A stretch of 64,000 nt of DNA, from positions 124,001 to 188,000 of the forward strand of contig CAWIVF010000009.1 in NCBI GenBank assembly GCA_963839535.1, read 5' to 3'. Below are positions 1-8,089 of the stretch, in pieces (positions within the stretch are counted from its first letter, which is position 1; the number at the start of each line of letters is the position of its first letter). The notes beneath the pieces were generated by a model. The model had not been told where the DNA came from and did not search any database. It saw only the letters and a list, made by a program, of their open reading frames with translations. The position numbers and the translations under genes are program-made. The stretch is from RHKX01 sp963839535 (GTDB taxonomy: Bacteria; Actinomycetota; Thermoleophilia; Solirubrobacterales; 70-9).

Positions 1-1412
1 CCGCCGACGCCGGCGTCGATCTCGTCGAAGACGAGCGTGCCCGCCTGGCTGCCGGGGCCGAGCCCGGAGAGGGCGAGCATGACCCGCGAGAGCTCGCCAC
101 CGGAGGCGGCGTCGGCGAGGGGCGCGATCGGCATGCCCGGGTTCGTCGCCACACGAAGCTCGACCGTCTCCGCCCCGTTCGGGCCATAGCCGTCCGGATG
201 GGGGACGAGCGCCGCCTCCAGGCGGGCCCCGTCCATCGCCAGCTCCGCGAGCGCCTCGGCGACCTCCGCCTCCAGCAGCGGCGCGGCCTTGGCCCTGGCC
301 TTGCTCAGCTTCTTGCCGAGGTCCTCGCGCTTGCGCTCGGCGTCGGCCAGCTCGCGCCCGAGCGAGTCGCTGCGCTCGCTCGCCAGCTCCAGGCGGGCGA
401 GCTCGGTGCGGCAGTGCTCGGCGTGGGCGAGGACGGCCTCGACCGTCCCGCCGTGCTTGCGCAGCAGCCGGTCGATGGCGGCGAGGCGCGTCTCGATTCC
501 CTCCAGCCGCTCCGGATCCCCCTCGATCCGCTCGGCGTAGTCGCGCAGCTCGTCCCCGAGGTCGGCGGCCTCGAGCCCGAGCGCGACGGCACGGGCCGCG
601 AGAGCGTCGAGCGCGGGATCGACGCCGGTGCTGCGGCCGAGGGCGGCCTCGGCCTCCCCGGCGAGCCCGCGGGCGCCGCCGCCCTCCTCGCCGCCCGAGA
701 TCGCGACGAGGGCGAGCTGAGCCGCCTCCCGCAGGGACTCGGCGTGGCGGAGGCGGTCGCGCTCGGTTGCGAGAGCCTCGCTCTCGGCGACCTCGGGGCC
801 GACGCCGTCGATCTCGTCGAGCTCGAAGCGCAGCAGGTCGATGTCCCGCTCGCGAGCGCCCTCGCGCGCCTCGAGCTCGTCGCGCTCGCGTCGCAGCGCG
901 GTCACCTCGGCGTGCGCGGCCCGGTAGCCGTCGCGGAGGGCGAGCAGCTTCGGCCCGGCGAAGCCGTCGAGGATCTCGGCCTGGGCGGCCGCGAGGGTCA
1001 GCTTGCGGTGCTCGTGCTGGCCGTAGAAGGCGAGGAGCCGGGAGCCGAGGACGCGCAGATCGGCGGCGGTGGCGGCGCGGCCGGCGACGAAGGCCGACGA
1101 GCGACCGGCGGCCGAGACGCGCCGGGCGAGGACGATCTCGTCGCCGGCGGGAAGGCGCTCCGCGAGGTCGCCGAGATCGGTGTCGTCCCGCAGGCCGGGC
1201 GGGATCTCGAAGGCGCCCTCGACCCAGGCCTCCTCCGCTCCGGGCCTGACGATCCCGCTGCGGGGGCGGCCGCCCATCAGCAGGTCGAGCGACTGCGCGA
1301 GCACGGTCTTGCCGGCGCCGGTCTCCCCCGTGATCGCGTTCAGACCCGCGCCGAACCGCAGCTCGGCGCGCTCGATCAGCAGCAGATTCTCGATCCGAAG
1401 TTCACGCAGCAT
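1..1412 (-). CDS. recN: DNA repair protein RecN (C-terminus beyond window edge)
   Basis: SMC-like ATPase that acts at double-strand breaks in recombinational repair. Starting at the ATG at 1412 the protein reads MLRELRIENLLLIERAEL, followed by a Walker A loop GETGAGKT at residues 29-36. A long charged coiled-coil middle region follows. Near the window edge are the ABC signature SGGELSR and the Walker B stretch LVFDEIDAGVGG. Only the last part of the C-terminal ATPase lobe is missing, because the gene runs off base 1. It lies downstream of nadK and tlyA, the usual tlyA-nadK-recN order of Gram-positive genomes. No frame break is seen in this gene. Confidence 0.93.
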   Translation of the reverse strand, partial: MLRELRIENLLLIERAELRFGAGLNAITGETGAGKTVLAQSLDLLMGGRPRSGIVRPGAEEAWVEGAFEIPPGLRDDTDLGDLAERLPAGDEIVLARRVSAAGRSSAFVAGRAATAADLRVLGSRLLAFYGQHEHRKLTLAAAQAEILDGFAGPKLLALRDGYRAAHAEVTALRRERDELEAREGARERDIDLLRFELDEIDGVGPEVAESEALATERDRLRHAESLREAAQLALVAISGGEEGGGARGLAGEAEAALGRSTGVDPALDALAARAVALGLEAADLGDELRDYAERIEGDPERLEGIETRLAAIDRLLRKHGGTVEAVLAHAEHCRTELARLELASERSDSLGRELADAERKREDLGKKLSKARAKAAPLLEAEVAEALAELAMDGARLEAALVPHPDGYGPNGAETVELRVATNPGMPIAPLADAASGGELSRVMLALSGLGPGSQAGTLVFDEIDAGVG

Positions 1413-1453
1413 CGCCCGAGTGGTCTAGCAACGGGCGCGGGACGGAGCAGATC

Positions 1454-2311
1454 TCAGTGCGCGAGCTTGCCGAACTTCTCCCGGATCCTCCGGTAGAAGG
1501 TCTCGCCCTCGAGCTGCGCCAGCAGCGCCAGGCCGTCGCGGAAGCCGACGACCACCTCGCCGCCGGGCTCGAGCTGGCCGGTGGCGATCCCGTCGACGCC
1601 GATGTCGACCGAGTCGCGCTCGCCGACGTTCGTCACGTGGAGGACGTCGTCGGGGGCGACCACGAGCGCGCGGGCGGTGAGGGTGTGCGGCGCGATGAAG
1701 CTGACGACGTACCCCTCCACACCCCAGGCGAGGATCGGGCCGTTGTTGGCGAGGTTGTAGCCCGTCGATCCGACCGGGGTCGCGGCCACCAGGCCGTCGC
1801 AGCGCACGCGACCGACCTCCCGGCCGCCGACGCTGTAGCTCAGCTCGGCGACGCGCTGGTGGGCGCGGCGGGTGAAGGAGACGTCGTTGACGGCGATCTG
1901 GCGCTCGCCGTCGGTGGCGACCTCGAGGCCGGCCAGGGAGACGACCTCGAACTCGGCTGCGAAGGCGCGCTCGAGCCCGCTCTCCAGGTCCTCGGACTCG
2001 GCGGCGGCGAGGAAGCCGACCGTCCCGTAGTTGATGCCGAACACCGGCACGTCCGTGTTCGCGTAGCGGCGCAGGGCGCGCAGGATCGTCCCGTCGCCGC
2101 CGAGCGCGAGGCAGAGGTCGGGATCGTCGGGCGAGTGCTCCAGCGCGGAGATCCCCTCGACTCCGGCGGCGCCCGGAACGCTCTCGTCGTCGCCGACGAT
2201 CAGCTCGCAGCCGGCGGCCTTCGCCGCGCGGGCGGCGGCGTCGAGCGTCTCGGCCGAGGGCTCCGACTGCGTGAACAGGGCGACGCGCTTGATCGGGCGC
2301 TTCTCGCTCAT
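1454..2311 (-). CDS. nadK: NAD kinase
   Basis: Phosphorylates NAD to NADP in the cytosol. The 285-residue product begins MSEKRPIKRVALF and has the diagnostic LGGDGTILRA motif (GGDG at about residues 71-74), a V-N-D substrate-site motif and the conserved stretch CDGLVAATPVGSTGYNLA. The length is typical for the family. The ATG at 2311 overlaps the tlyA stop by four bases (ATGA), which suggests translational coupling, and recN follows after about 40 bases. In-frame sequence continues upstream of this ATG only because tlyA carries frame breaks; that extension is not part of NadK. Confidence 0.95.
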   Translation of the reverse strand: MSEKRPIKRVALFTQSEPSAETLDAAARAAKAAGCELIVGDDESVPGAAGVEGISALEHSPDDPDLCLALGGDGTILRALRRYANTDVPVFGINYGTVGFLAAAESEDLESGLERAFAAEFEVVSLAGLEVATDGERQIAVNDVSFTRRAHQRVAELSYSVGGREVGRVRCDGLVAATPVGSTGYNLANNGPILAWGVEGYVVSFIAPHTLTARALVVAPDDVLHVTNVGERDSVDIGVDGIATGQLEPGGEVVVGFRDGLALLAQLEGETFYRRIREKFGKLAH

Positions 2312-3089
2312 CGGATCGCCTCCTCGATCGTGGCGGAGGCGTCGGCGACCGCCGGGCCGCGGCGCAGATGCACGAAGACCTCGCGGTTGCCCTTCGGGCC
2401 GGGGACCCCGGCGGGGGCGGCGCCGGCCAGCCCGAGGCCGAAGCCGGAGGCGGCATCGACCACGGTGGCGACGGCGGCGCGGCGGTCGTCCAGCGAGCGC
2501 ACCACCCCGCCCTTGGCCGCACCCGGGCCCGAGCTCGAACTGCGGCTTGACCATCGCCACGACGTCGGCGGAGTCGGCGAGGGACGCGGCGACGGGCTCG
2601 AGCACCTTGCGGAGGCTGATGAAGCTGACGTCGACGACCGCCAGCTCGGCCGCGAACGGCAGCTGACCCGGGGAGAGATGGCGGGCGTTGACCCCCTCGA
2701 GGACCGTCACCCGGGGGTCGTTGCGGAGCGTCCAGTCGAGCTGGCCCCGCCCGACGTCGAGCGCGATCACCCGCTCGGCACCGCGCTGGAGCAGGCAGTC
2801 GGTGAAGCCGCCGGTGGAGGCGCCGACGTCGAGGCAGCTCCGGCCCGCGACCTCGATCCCCAGCGCGTCGAGGGCGCTCTCGAGCTTGAGGCCGCCGCGC
2901 GAGACGTACCGGGGTCCCTCGTCGATCTGCAGCTCGGCATCAGCGGCGACGAGCTGGCCCGGCTTCGCGGCCCGCTCGCCGCCGCGACCCGAGGCGCACC
3001 TTGCCGGCCCGGATGGTCGTGGCGGCAGCGGTCCGCGACGGGACCAGCCCGCGCTCGGCGAGCAGCATGTCGAGTCGGATCCGGCTCAT
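2308..3089 (-). CDS. tlyA: TlyA-type rRNA 2'-O-methyltransferase, frame broken twice
   Basis: Family role: S4-domain/FtsJ-like methyltransferase acting on ribosomal RNA, sometimes haemolysin-like. The start MSRIRLDMLLAERGLV at 3089 is a clear S4 RNA-binding N-terminus. About residue 33 the frame shifts near 2990. The methyltransferase core (SCLDVGASTGGFTDCLLQRG, then VIALDVGRGQLDWTLRND and VKPQFELGPG) reads in a second frame, and after a second shift near 2520 the C-terminus (GGVVRSLDDRRA ... FVHLRRG) reads in a third. Removing one base at each point gives a normal protein of about 260 residues. The gene sits between the cyclase and nadK and ends in an ATGA overlap with nadK. Confidence 0.85.
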
Positions 3090-3223
3090 CGGGAGAGAAA
3101 GTAACGCCGATCTCCGGTTTCGACCCACCCGGATGCGGGCAGCCTGCATCGCCCCTCGCGTCCAAATGTGCGCGGACTCACACACAAGGGGGACGTACGT
3201 TCGTACCCTGGTTCCAAGCTTAA

Positions 3224-3340
3224 GGACAGGCAGGCCGCCGCCGACACCGCAGCGTCCAAGTGCGCCTGTCCCTCTCGAAACACATAACTCTCCTCCCTGT
3301 ACCCCGAGAGCGCCCCAAGGACTGGGGCGCTTTCGTTTTT
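3224..3340 (+). ncRNA. candidate plus-strand small RNA with its own terminator
   Basis: The gap between the cyclase and tlyA (both minus strand) ends in an intrinsic terminator that works only on the plus strand, yet no plus-strand gene precedes it. Upstream there are two further helices: GGACAGGC (3224-3231) pairs perfectly with GCCTGTCC (3264-3271), and CTCTCG (3272-3277) pairs with CGAGAG (3305-3310). The order is hairpin, hairpin, terminator, as in many small RNAs. A GTACG-TT-CGTAC inverted repeat at 3195-3206 lies just upstream and may be an operator. I see no convincing promoter hexamers. It does not resemble tmRNA, SRP RNA or 6S RNA that I can recognise. Confidence 0.4.
3309..3340 (+). 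terminator. intrinsic terminator (plus strand)
   Basis: AGCGCCCCA (3309-3317), a 5-base loop, then TGGGGCGCT (3323-3331) form a perfect 9-bp stem followed by TTTCGTTTTT. On the minus strand the bases after the stem are C/G-rich, so the signal is directional. Confidence 0.75.
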
Positions 3341-3346
3341 CCGGGC

Positions 3347-4214
3347 TCAGACGGCCCACGCGGTAGGCGACCTGGGGCTCGTCCTTGCCCTTCAGCGTCA
3401 GCTCGACCCGCTCGCCGGCCGGCGTGCTCAGACCTGCGGCGACCCGGTCGGAGAGGACGATCTCCCCCTTGCCCGCCTGGCCCTGCAGCCGGGAGGCGGT
3501 GTTGACGACGTCGCCGACGGCGGTGAAGTCGTAGAGCGCCCGCTGGCCGATGTTGCCGACGAACGCCTCACCGATGTCGAGGCCGATGCCCATCTCCACG
3601 AAGGGGCCATCCGCGGACCCGTAGCCGACGCTGCGGAGCAGATCGCGGGCGTGATCGAGCATCAGCGGCGGCACGTCAGCGGGGCCGACGTCCCGCTTGA
3701 GCTCAGGCAGATACAGCGCCATCACCTCGTCGCCGATGACCTTGTCGATCACCGCATCCGGGAAGAGGACGTCCTCGGCGCAGTGGTAGAAGCGCCCGAG
3801 GAGCTGCGAGATCGCCTCCGGATCCTCGCCGGCAGAGCGGGCCGTGAACCCACGCAGGTCGGCGAACAGGACGCCGGTCAGCATCTTCATCCCGCCCGGT
3901 GGCGACGACTCGACGCAGACGCCGCAGACCGTCGGGTTCTTGCGCGAGGGCCGGTACCCGAGCGGCCTCGGCGATCCGGGCGCCGAAGCCGGCGAACGGA
4001 GCGCCGCAGATCCCGCACCGCGGGCTGCTTGGGAAGCGCGCCGAGGAACTTCCCCGTCACCCCTCCGAGCCCGCTCTCGTGCAGGCGCCAGACGGTCTCC
4101 CAGTCGGCGCTCGAAAGCGGCTCCCCCCGCCGCTTCCCGGCCTTCCGCCGGATCATCATTGCCCGCCCGCTGCCAGAGCGTCAGCTTCGAGCTCTCCTCG
4201 CTGTCGGTGGCCAC
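3347..4214 (-). CDS. class III adenylate/guanylate cyclase with N-terminal zinc-ribbon, frame broken
   Basis: Nucleotide cyclase. The catalytic domain is clear: LFADLRGFTARSA with the metal-binding Asp, KVIGDEVMALYLPE with the second Asp, and GDVVNTASRLQG with the transition-state Asn and Arg, so it should be active. Ahead of it, RCGICGAPF and PTVCGVC give a CxxC...CxxC zinc-ribbon pattern, and further upstream is a helical segment (ADWETVWRLHESGLGG). These three parts lie in three different frames, with breaks near 4020 and 3960; a further shift near the end would use the TGA at 3347-3349. The start may be GTG 4214, or ATG 4159 if the first segment starts there. It lies 31 bases after dxs. 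Confidence 0.75.
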
Positions 4215-4245
4215 CCGGCGATCCTACGCCGGACGGCCGGCTCGA

Positions 4246-6321
4246 TCAGGCGTGTGCGCGCTCGCCGAGGGCGGCGAGGACGCGATCGACGACGGTCGCG
4301 CCGTTCAGGCCGACCTCGTCGCGGAGCAGCGACGGCTTGCCGTGGGTCACGTAGCGGTCGGGGATGCCGATCCGCAGGATCCGGGCGCGGTCGCGGTCGC
4401 AGGCGTCCTCGACGTGCTCGAGGACGGCGGCGCCGAAGCCGCCCGGCAGGACGTTCTCCTCGATCGTGACGACGAGGTCGTGCTCGCCGGCGAGGCGCTC
4501 GACCAGATCGGCGTCGAGCGGCTTGGCGAAGCGGGCGTCAGCGACGGTCGGGGTGATCCCGTGCTCGGCGAGCAGGGTGGCGGCGTCGTTGGCCACCTGG
4601 ACGCCCCAGCCGTAGCCGAGCAGGGCGACCCGCTCGCCCTCCTGCAGGACCTCTCCGGTCCCGATCGGGATCTCGCGGGGCGGCATCGGCAGCGGCACTC
4701 CCTCGGCGGTTCCCCGTGGATAGCGGAAGGCGATCGGCCCCTCGTGGGCGAGCGAGGTGCGGAGCATGTTGACCAGCATCGCCTCGTCCCGCGGCGCCAT
4801 CAGGACGACGTTGGGCAGCGGCCGGAAGTAGGAGACGTCGAAGGCCCCGTGGTGGGTCGGGCCGTCGTCGCCGACCAGCCCCGCGCGGTCCATCGCGAAG
4901 ACGACGTTGAGCTCCTGGAGGCAGACGTCGTGGACGATCTGGTCGAAGGCCCGCTGCAGGAAGGTGGAGTAGATCGCGCAGACGGGCTTCGCTCCCTGGA
5001 GCGCGAGGCCGGAGGCGAACAGCACCGCGTCCTGCTCGGCGATGCCGACGTCGTAGTACTGCTCGGGGACTTCGGTGGCGAGCTTGTCGAGGCCGGTGCC
5101 GCCGGCCATCGCGGCGGTGATGCCGATGACCCGCTTGTCGCGCTTCGCCTCGTCGACGAGCGCCTTGGCGAAAACCGAGGTGTAGGCGGGCGGCGAGGGC
5201 TTGGGCGGCGGCGGCTCGAGCTTCTCGGGCGCGATCGAGGCCGGCGAGTCGGACTCCTGGACGGGGATCGGCCGCGGCGGGGTGCCTCCGCCGACCGGCG
5301 CGCCGGCGACCGGAGAGGGAGCGCTGGAGGCCCTGGGCTTGCGGTCGACGATCGAGCCGGGCTTGGCGGCGTGCCACTTCTCCATCCCCTCGAGCCCGCC
5401 CTCCTCGGCGGCGGCGAAGCCCTTGCCCTTGACGGTGTGGATGTGGACGACGACCGGCCGCTGGGCCTCGAGCGCCTGGCCGATCGCCCAGCGCAGGTCG
5501 GCGACGTCGTGGCCGTCGATCACGCCGAGGTAGGCGATCCCGAGCTCCTCGAAGAGCAGGCCGGGCGCCCAGTAGGCCTTGATCGCGGACTTGATCTCGG
5601 GGCCGAGCCGCTCGATCCGCCGGCCGAGGCCGAGCGGGAGCTTCGTCAGCCGCTCCTCGACGTCCTCGCGGGCGTGGAAGAGGCGCGGATTGAGGCGGAA
5701 GCGGTTGAAGTAATGGGACAGGGCGCCGACGTTCGGCGAGATCGACATGCCGTTGTCGTTGAGGACGATCACCATCGGCGTCTCGAGGCCGCCGGCCTGC
5801 TGGAGCGCCTCGTAGGCGACGCCGCCGGTCAGGGCGCCGTCGCCGATCACCGCGACGACGTTGCCGTCCTCGCCGATGCCCCGGCGCATGGCCTCCTTGA
5901 GGCCGACGCCGTAGCCGATCGAGGTCGAGGCGTGGCCCGCGCCCATGATGTCGTGGGGCGACTCGGGGATCGAGCAGAACGGAGCGAGGCCGCCGTACTG
6001 GCGGATCGTCTCGAGGCGGTCCTTGCGGCCGGTGAGGATCTTGTGCGGGTAGGCCTGGTGGCCGACGTCCCAGAGGATCTTGTCGCGCGGCGACTCGAGC
6101 ATGCTGTGCAGCGAGACCGCGAGCTCGCAGGTGCCGAGGTTGGCGCCGAAGTGGCCGCCGATCTCGCCGATCGTGTCGATGATCAGCTCGCGCGTCTCCT
6201 GCGCGACCTGCTGCAACTCGGCGTCGCTCAGCCCGCGCAGGTCGGCGGGACCGTCGATCCGGTCGAGGAGGCGTTCGCCTGTGCGGTCGGTCTCACTCAT
6301 CTCGAGGGCCGGGATTGGCAC
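4246..6321 (-). CDS. dxs: 1-deoxy-D-xylulose-5-phosphate synthase
   Basis: First enzyme of the MEP isoprenoid pathway: pyruvate plus glyceraldehyde-3-phosphate gives DXP, using thiamine diphosphate. The ThDP motif GDGALTGG begins at about residue 160 and ends at LNDN near 187-190. DVGHQAYPHKILTGR and GDDGPTHHG are family signatures. At 691 residues it is longer than the usual 620-640. The extra length is a Pro/Ser/Ala-rich linker at about residues 328-378 between the ThDP and pyrimidine-binding domains. GTG 6321 gives MPIPALEMSETD; ATG 6300 is an equally possible start, and neither has a clear ribosome-binding site. Upstream is a strong promoter and a structured leader. It is paired with ispA, so prenyl supply genes are clustered. 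Confidence 0.95.
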   Translation of the reverse strand: MPIPALEMSETDRTGERLLDRIDGPADLRGLSDAELQQVAQETRELIIDTIGEIGGHFGANLGTCELAVSLHSMLESPRDKILWDVGHQAYPHKILTGRKDRLETIRQYGGLAPFCSIPESPHDIMGAGHASTSIGYGVGLKEAMRRGIGEDGNVVAVIGDGALTGGVAYEALQQAGGLETPMVIVLNDNGMSISPNVGALSHYFNRFRLNPRLFHAREDVEERLTKLPLGLGRRIERLGPEIKSAIKAYWAPGLLFEELGIAYLGVIDGHDVADLRWAIGQALEAQRPVVVHIHTVKGKGFAAAEEGGLEGMEKWHAAKPGSIVDRKPRASSAPSPVAGAPVGGGTPPRPIPVQESDSPASIAPEKLEPPPPKPSPPAYTSVFAKALVDEAKRDKRVIGITAAMAGGTGLDKLATEVPEQYYDVGIAEQDAVLFASGLALQGAKPVCAIYSTFLQRAFDQIVHDVCLQELNVVFAMDRAGLVGDDGPTHHGAFDVSYFRPLPNVVLMAPRDEAMLVNMLRTSLAHEGPIAFRYPRGTAEGVPLPMPPREIPIGTGEVLQEGERVALLGYGWGVQVANDAATLLAEHGITPTVADARFAKPLDADLVERLAGEHDLVVTIEENVLPGGFGAAVLEHVEDACDRDRARILRIGIPDRYVTHGKPSLLRDEVGLNGATVVDRVLAALGERAHA

Positions 6322-6402
6322 GTCCCGGAAGGAGCACGGATTGTCTCAGGTCGGCGGGCTCGGACCTCGCGGCCTCCGCCATCGGCAGGAAAGCTGCAAT
6401 CC

Positions 6403-6478
6403 GGTTCCGTCGTTGCAGGTCCCCGAACGACTGAGGCCCGCTCCTGCGGGCCTCGCCGATCCCCCACCCCCAGGAACC
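6403..6478 (-). ncRNA. structured 5' leader of dxs, three-way junction, unassigned class
   Basis: Reading the minus strand from the predicted +1 at 6478, the RNA starts GGUUCC (6478-6473) and ends GGAACC (6408-6403), which pair as a closing helix P1. Inside are P2, GAGGCCCGC-AGGA-GCGGGCCTC (6433-6454, 9 bp), and P3, GTCGTT with AACGAC (6409-6431, 6 bp, 11-base loop). A G-rich single strand (two GGGGG runs, about 6461-6471) sits between P1 and P2. In the DNA the P1 repeat extends outward to GCTGCAGCCGGTTCC versus GGAACCGGATTGCAGC. About 80-100 bases separate it from the dxs start. I do not recognise it as TPP, T-box, cobalamin, SAM, c-di-GMP or 6C RNA. Confidence 0.5.
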
Positions 6479-6484
6479 GGCTGC

Positions 6485-6513
6485 AGCTTAAAGCCGTCGA
6501 CCGCTCGTGTCAA
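6485..6513 (-). promoter_or_regulatory. sigma-70-type promoter for dxs
   Basis: On the minus strand TTGACA (6513-6508) is a perfect -35 box, followed by exactly 17 bases and TAAGCT (6490-6485) as -10. A start about 7 bases downstream falls on the G at 6478, the first base of the leader helix. It lies 32 bases past the ispA stop, so dxs probably has its own transcript. Confidence 0.65.
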
Positions 6514-6545
6514 TCCGCATTTTGTCCGTGGGCGTTTGCGTCGGC

Positions 6546-7418
6546 TCAGGACTGGCGGGTGTAGATGAAGTCGGCGATCCGCCGGAGCGAGTCGACGTCA
6601 CCCGTGCCCTCCGGCAACGCGTCCAGGGCCTCGGCGTGCGACTGGCGCGCCAGCTCCTTTGCCTCCTCGAGGCCGAAGAGGCTGACGTAGGTCAGCTTGC
6701 CGTGACGCTCGTCGGAGCCGTGCGGCTTGCCGAGCTCGGCGTCGGTGCCGGTGACGTCGAGGATGTCGTCGACGATCTGGAACAGGATCCCGAGCTCGGC
6801 CGCGAACCGGCGGAGCGGCTCCTCCTCGCTCTCCCCCGCCCCCGCGAGGACAACCGCCGAGCAGACGCTCGCCGAGATCAGCCGGCCCGTCTTCAGGGAG
6901 TGGAGCAGCCGCAGCGACTCCGGGTCGGCGCCGGCCAGGCTCTTCACGTCGACGTACTGGCCGCCGACCATCCCGTCGACCCCGGTGGCCGCCGCGATCT
7001 CCCGGATCGCGGCGAGGATCCGGTCGGGCTCGCCCCGCTGGGACTCGGCGACGAGGCGGATCGCCTCCGCGAAGAGCGCGTCGCCGGCGAGGATCGCGAC
7101 GTCCTCGCCGAAGGCGACATGGGAGGTCGGGCGGCCGCGGCGCAGGTCGTCGTCGTCCATCGCCGGCAGGTCGTCGTGGATCAGCGAGTAGGTGTGGATC
7201 AGCTCCAGCGAGGCTGCGGTCGGGAGCAGGCCCTTCGGGTCGAGGCCGAGGGCCCGCGCGGTCGCGAGGCAGAGCACCGGGCGGATCCGCTTGCCGCCGG
7301 CCAGCAGCGAGTAGCGCATCGCCTCGTCGAGGCCCGTCGTCTGGGCGCGCGGCGAGAACCGGAGCTCGGCCAGGTAATCGTCGGCGAGCGCCCGGAGGTC
7401 CTCCGGGTAGCCGGCCAT
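6546..7418 (-). CDS. ispA: polyprenyl diphosphate synthase (farnesyl/geranylgeranyl type)
   Basis: Head-to-tail condensation of IPP with allylic diphosphates to make C15-C20 prenyl diphosphates. The 290-residue product starts MAGYPEDLRALADDYL at ATG 7418. It has the first Asp-rich motif HDDLPAMDDDDLRRGRP (about residues 81-97), GGKRIRP for diphosphate binding, and the second Asp-rich motif QIVDDILDVTG. Chain length cannot be decided by eye. It is preceded by an xseB-like small ORF and followed by the dxs promoter, matching the common nusB-(xse)-ispA-dxs order. Open frame continues upstream of this ATG only as a shadow of the neighbouring genes. Confidence 0.93.
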   Translation of the reverse strand: MAGYPEDLRALADDYLAELRFSPRAQTTGLDEAMRYSLLAGGKRIRPVLCLATARALGLDPKGLLPTAASLELIHTYSLIHDDLPAMDDDDLRRGRPTSHVAFGEDVAILAGDALFAEAIRLVAESQRGEPDRILAAIREIAAATGVDGMVGGQYVDVKSLAGADPESLRLLHSLKTGRLISASVCSAVVLAGAGESEEEPLRRFAAELGILFQIVDDILDVTGTDAELGKPHGSDERHGKLTYVSLFGLEEAKELARQSHAEALDALPEGTGDVDSLRRIADFIYTRQS

Positions 7419-7420
7419 GA

Positions 7421-7622
7421 CTACGCCTCGGAGCCCCGCTCGGCTGCGGCGCGAGCCGCCTCCGCGGCGGTCGCGCCGGCGTCGGCCGCGATCTGCGCGG
7501 CCTCCCGCGCGAGGTCGACCGCGGTTGCGTCGTCCGTCTCGGCCCGATCGAGCTCGGCCGCGATGGCGTCGAGCCGCTCGGCCGCGGACCGGAGCTGCGG
7601 CGATGCCGTCGCCGGCGCTCAA
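7421..7622 (-). CDS. small protein in the xseB position (candidate exonuclease VII small subunit)
   Basis: Between nusB and ispA, where xseA/xseB usually lie, there is a short helical ORF ending SAAERLDAIAAELDRAETDD ... AAEAARAAAERGSEA and a TAG at 7421. The spacing of Leu/Ile and acidic residues resembles XseB (L-x-x-I-x-x-x-L-x-x). A TTG at 7622 overlaps the nusB stop (TTGA), the coupling used elsewhere in this window, but that start needs one base removed near 7588 to join the readable frame. No large xseA subunit is present here. Identity is tentative; it could be a lineage-specific helical protein. Confidence 0.4.
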
Positions 7623-8002
7623 GCCACTGCCTCGTGGTGATCGCGCGCGATCGCCGAGAGCACGCCGTTGACGAAGCCCGGGGCATCGGTGCCGCAGTAG
7701 CGCTTGGTGATGGAGACGGCCTCGTCGATCGAGACGGCGACCGGGATCTCCTCGCGGTGGAGGATCTCGAAGAGGGCCACGCGCATGATCGCCCGCTCGA
7801 GGGGCGCGATCCGCTGGATCGTCCAGCCGCGGGCGTGCGAGCCGATCTCGGCGTCGATCTCGGCGAGGTGGGCGTCGGTCCCCTTGACGAGGTCGAGCGT
7901 GAAGGGCTTGGCGTCGCCGAGCAGCTCCTCGAGCGGCCGCCCGGTCACGTCGCGCTGGTAGATCGCGAAGGCGGCATCTCGGCGTTGGTCGGATCGGCGC
8001 AT
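7619..8002 (-). CDS. nusB: transcription antitermination factor NusB
   Basis: RNA-binding component of rRNA antitermination, acting with NusE (S10) at boxA. Taking ATG 8002 gives MRRSDQRRDAAFAIYQRDVTG, the usual NusB opening, and a 127-residue all-helical protein containing PLERAIMRVALFEILHREEIPVAVSIDEAV and the C-terminal GFVNGVLSAI. Longer in-frame starts up to 8086 add 28 residues with no family resemblance. It follows efp by 87 bases and overlaps the next small ORF at its stop. Confidence 0.92.
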   Translation of the reverse strand: MRRSDQRRDAAFAIYQRDVTGRPLEELLGDAKPFTLDLVKGTDAHLAEIDAEIGSHARGWTIQRIAPLERAIMRVALFEILHREEIPVAVSIDEAVSITKRYCGTDAPGFVNGVLSAIARDHHEAVA

Positions 8003-8089
8003 CGGGCCACACAGGTTAAGCGCCGCCCCGGGCGAGCAGGCCCCTGACGTCGCCTTGACCACGCCTGGGGTGGCGGTCCGGCCCACGTC

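Noticed and set aside
3086..3283. 65-codon minus-strand ORF (start GTG) upstream of tlyA, preceded by GGAGGAG
   Set aside because: The ribosome-binding site fits a different ATG frame that stops after 21 codons. The protein is low-complexity, and the region folds as hairp­ins ending in a plus-strand terminator.
6403..6490. The dxs leader read on the plus strand as a 6C RNA
   Set aside because: The C-run is single-stranded rather than in two hairpin loops, and the only good promoter is on the minus strand.
3844..6564. Very long open frame on the plus strand (about 900 codons) opposite dxs
   Set aside because: It is the reverse-strand shadow of dxs and the cyclase, caused by high GC and few stop codons. 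Its translation is Asp/Val/Gly/Arg-rich with no domain, while the minus strand has full DXS motifs. Similar shadows lie opposite recN/nadK, alaS, aspS, hisS, the M14 peptidase and the GGDEF-EAL gene.
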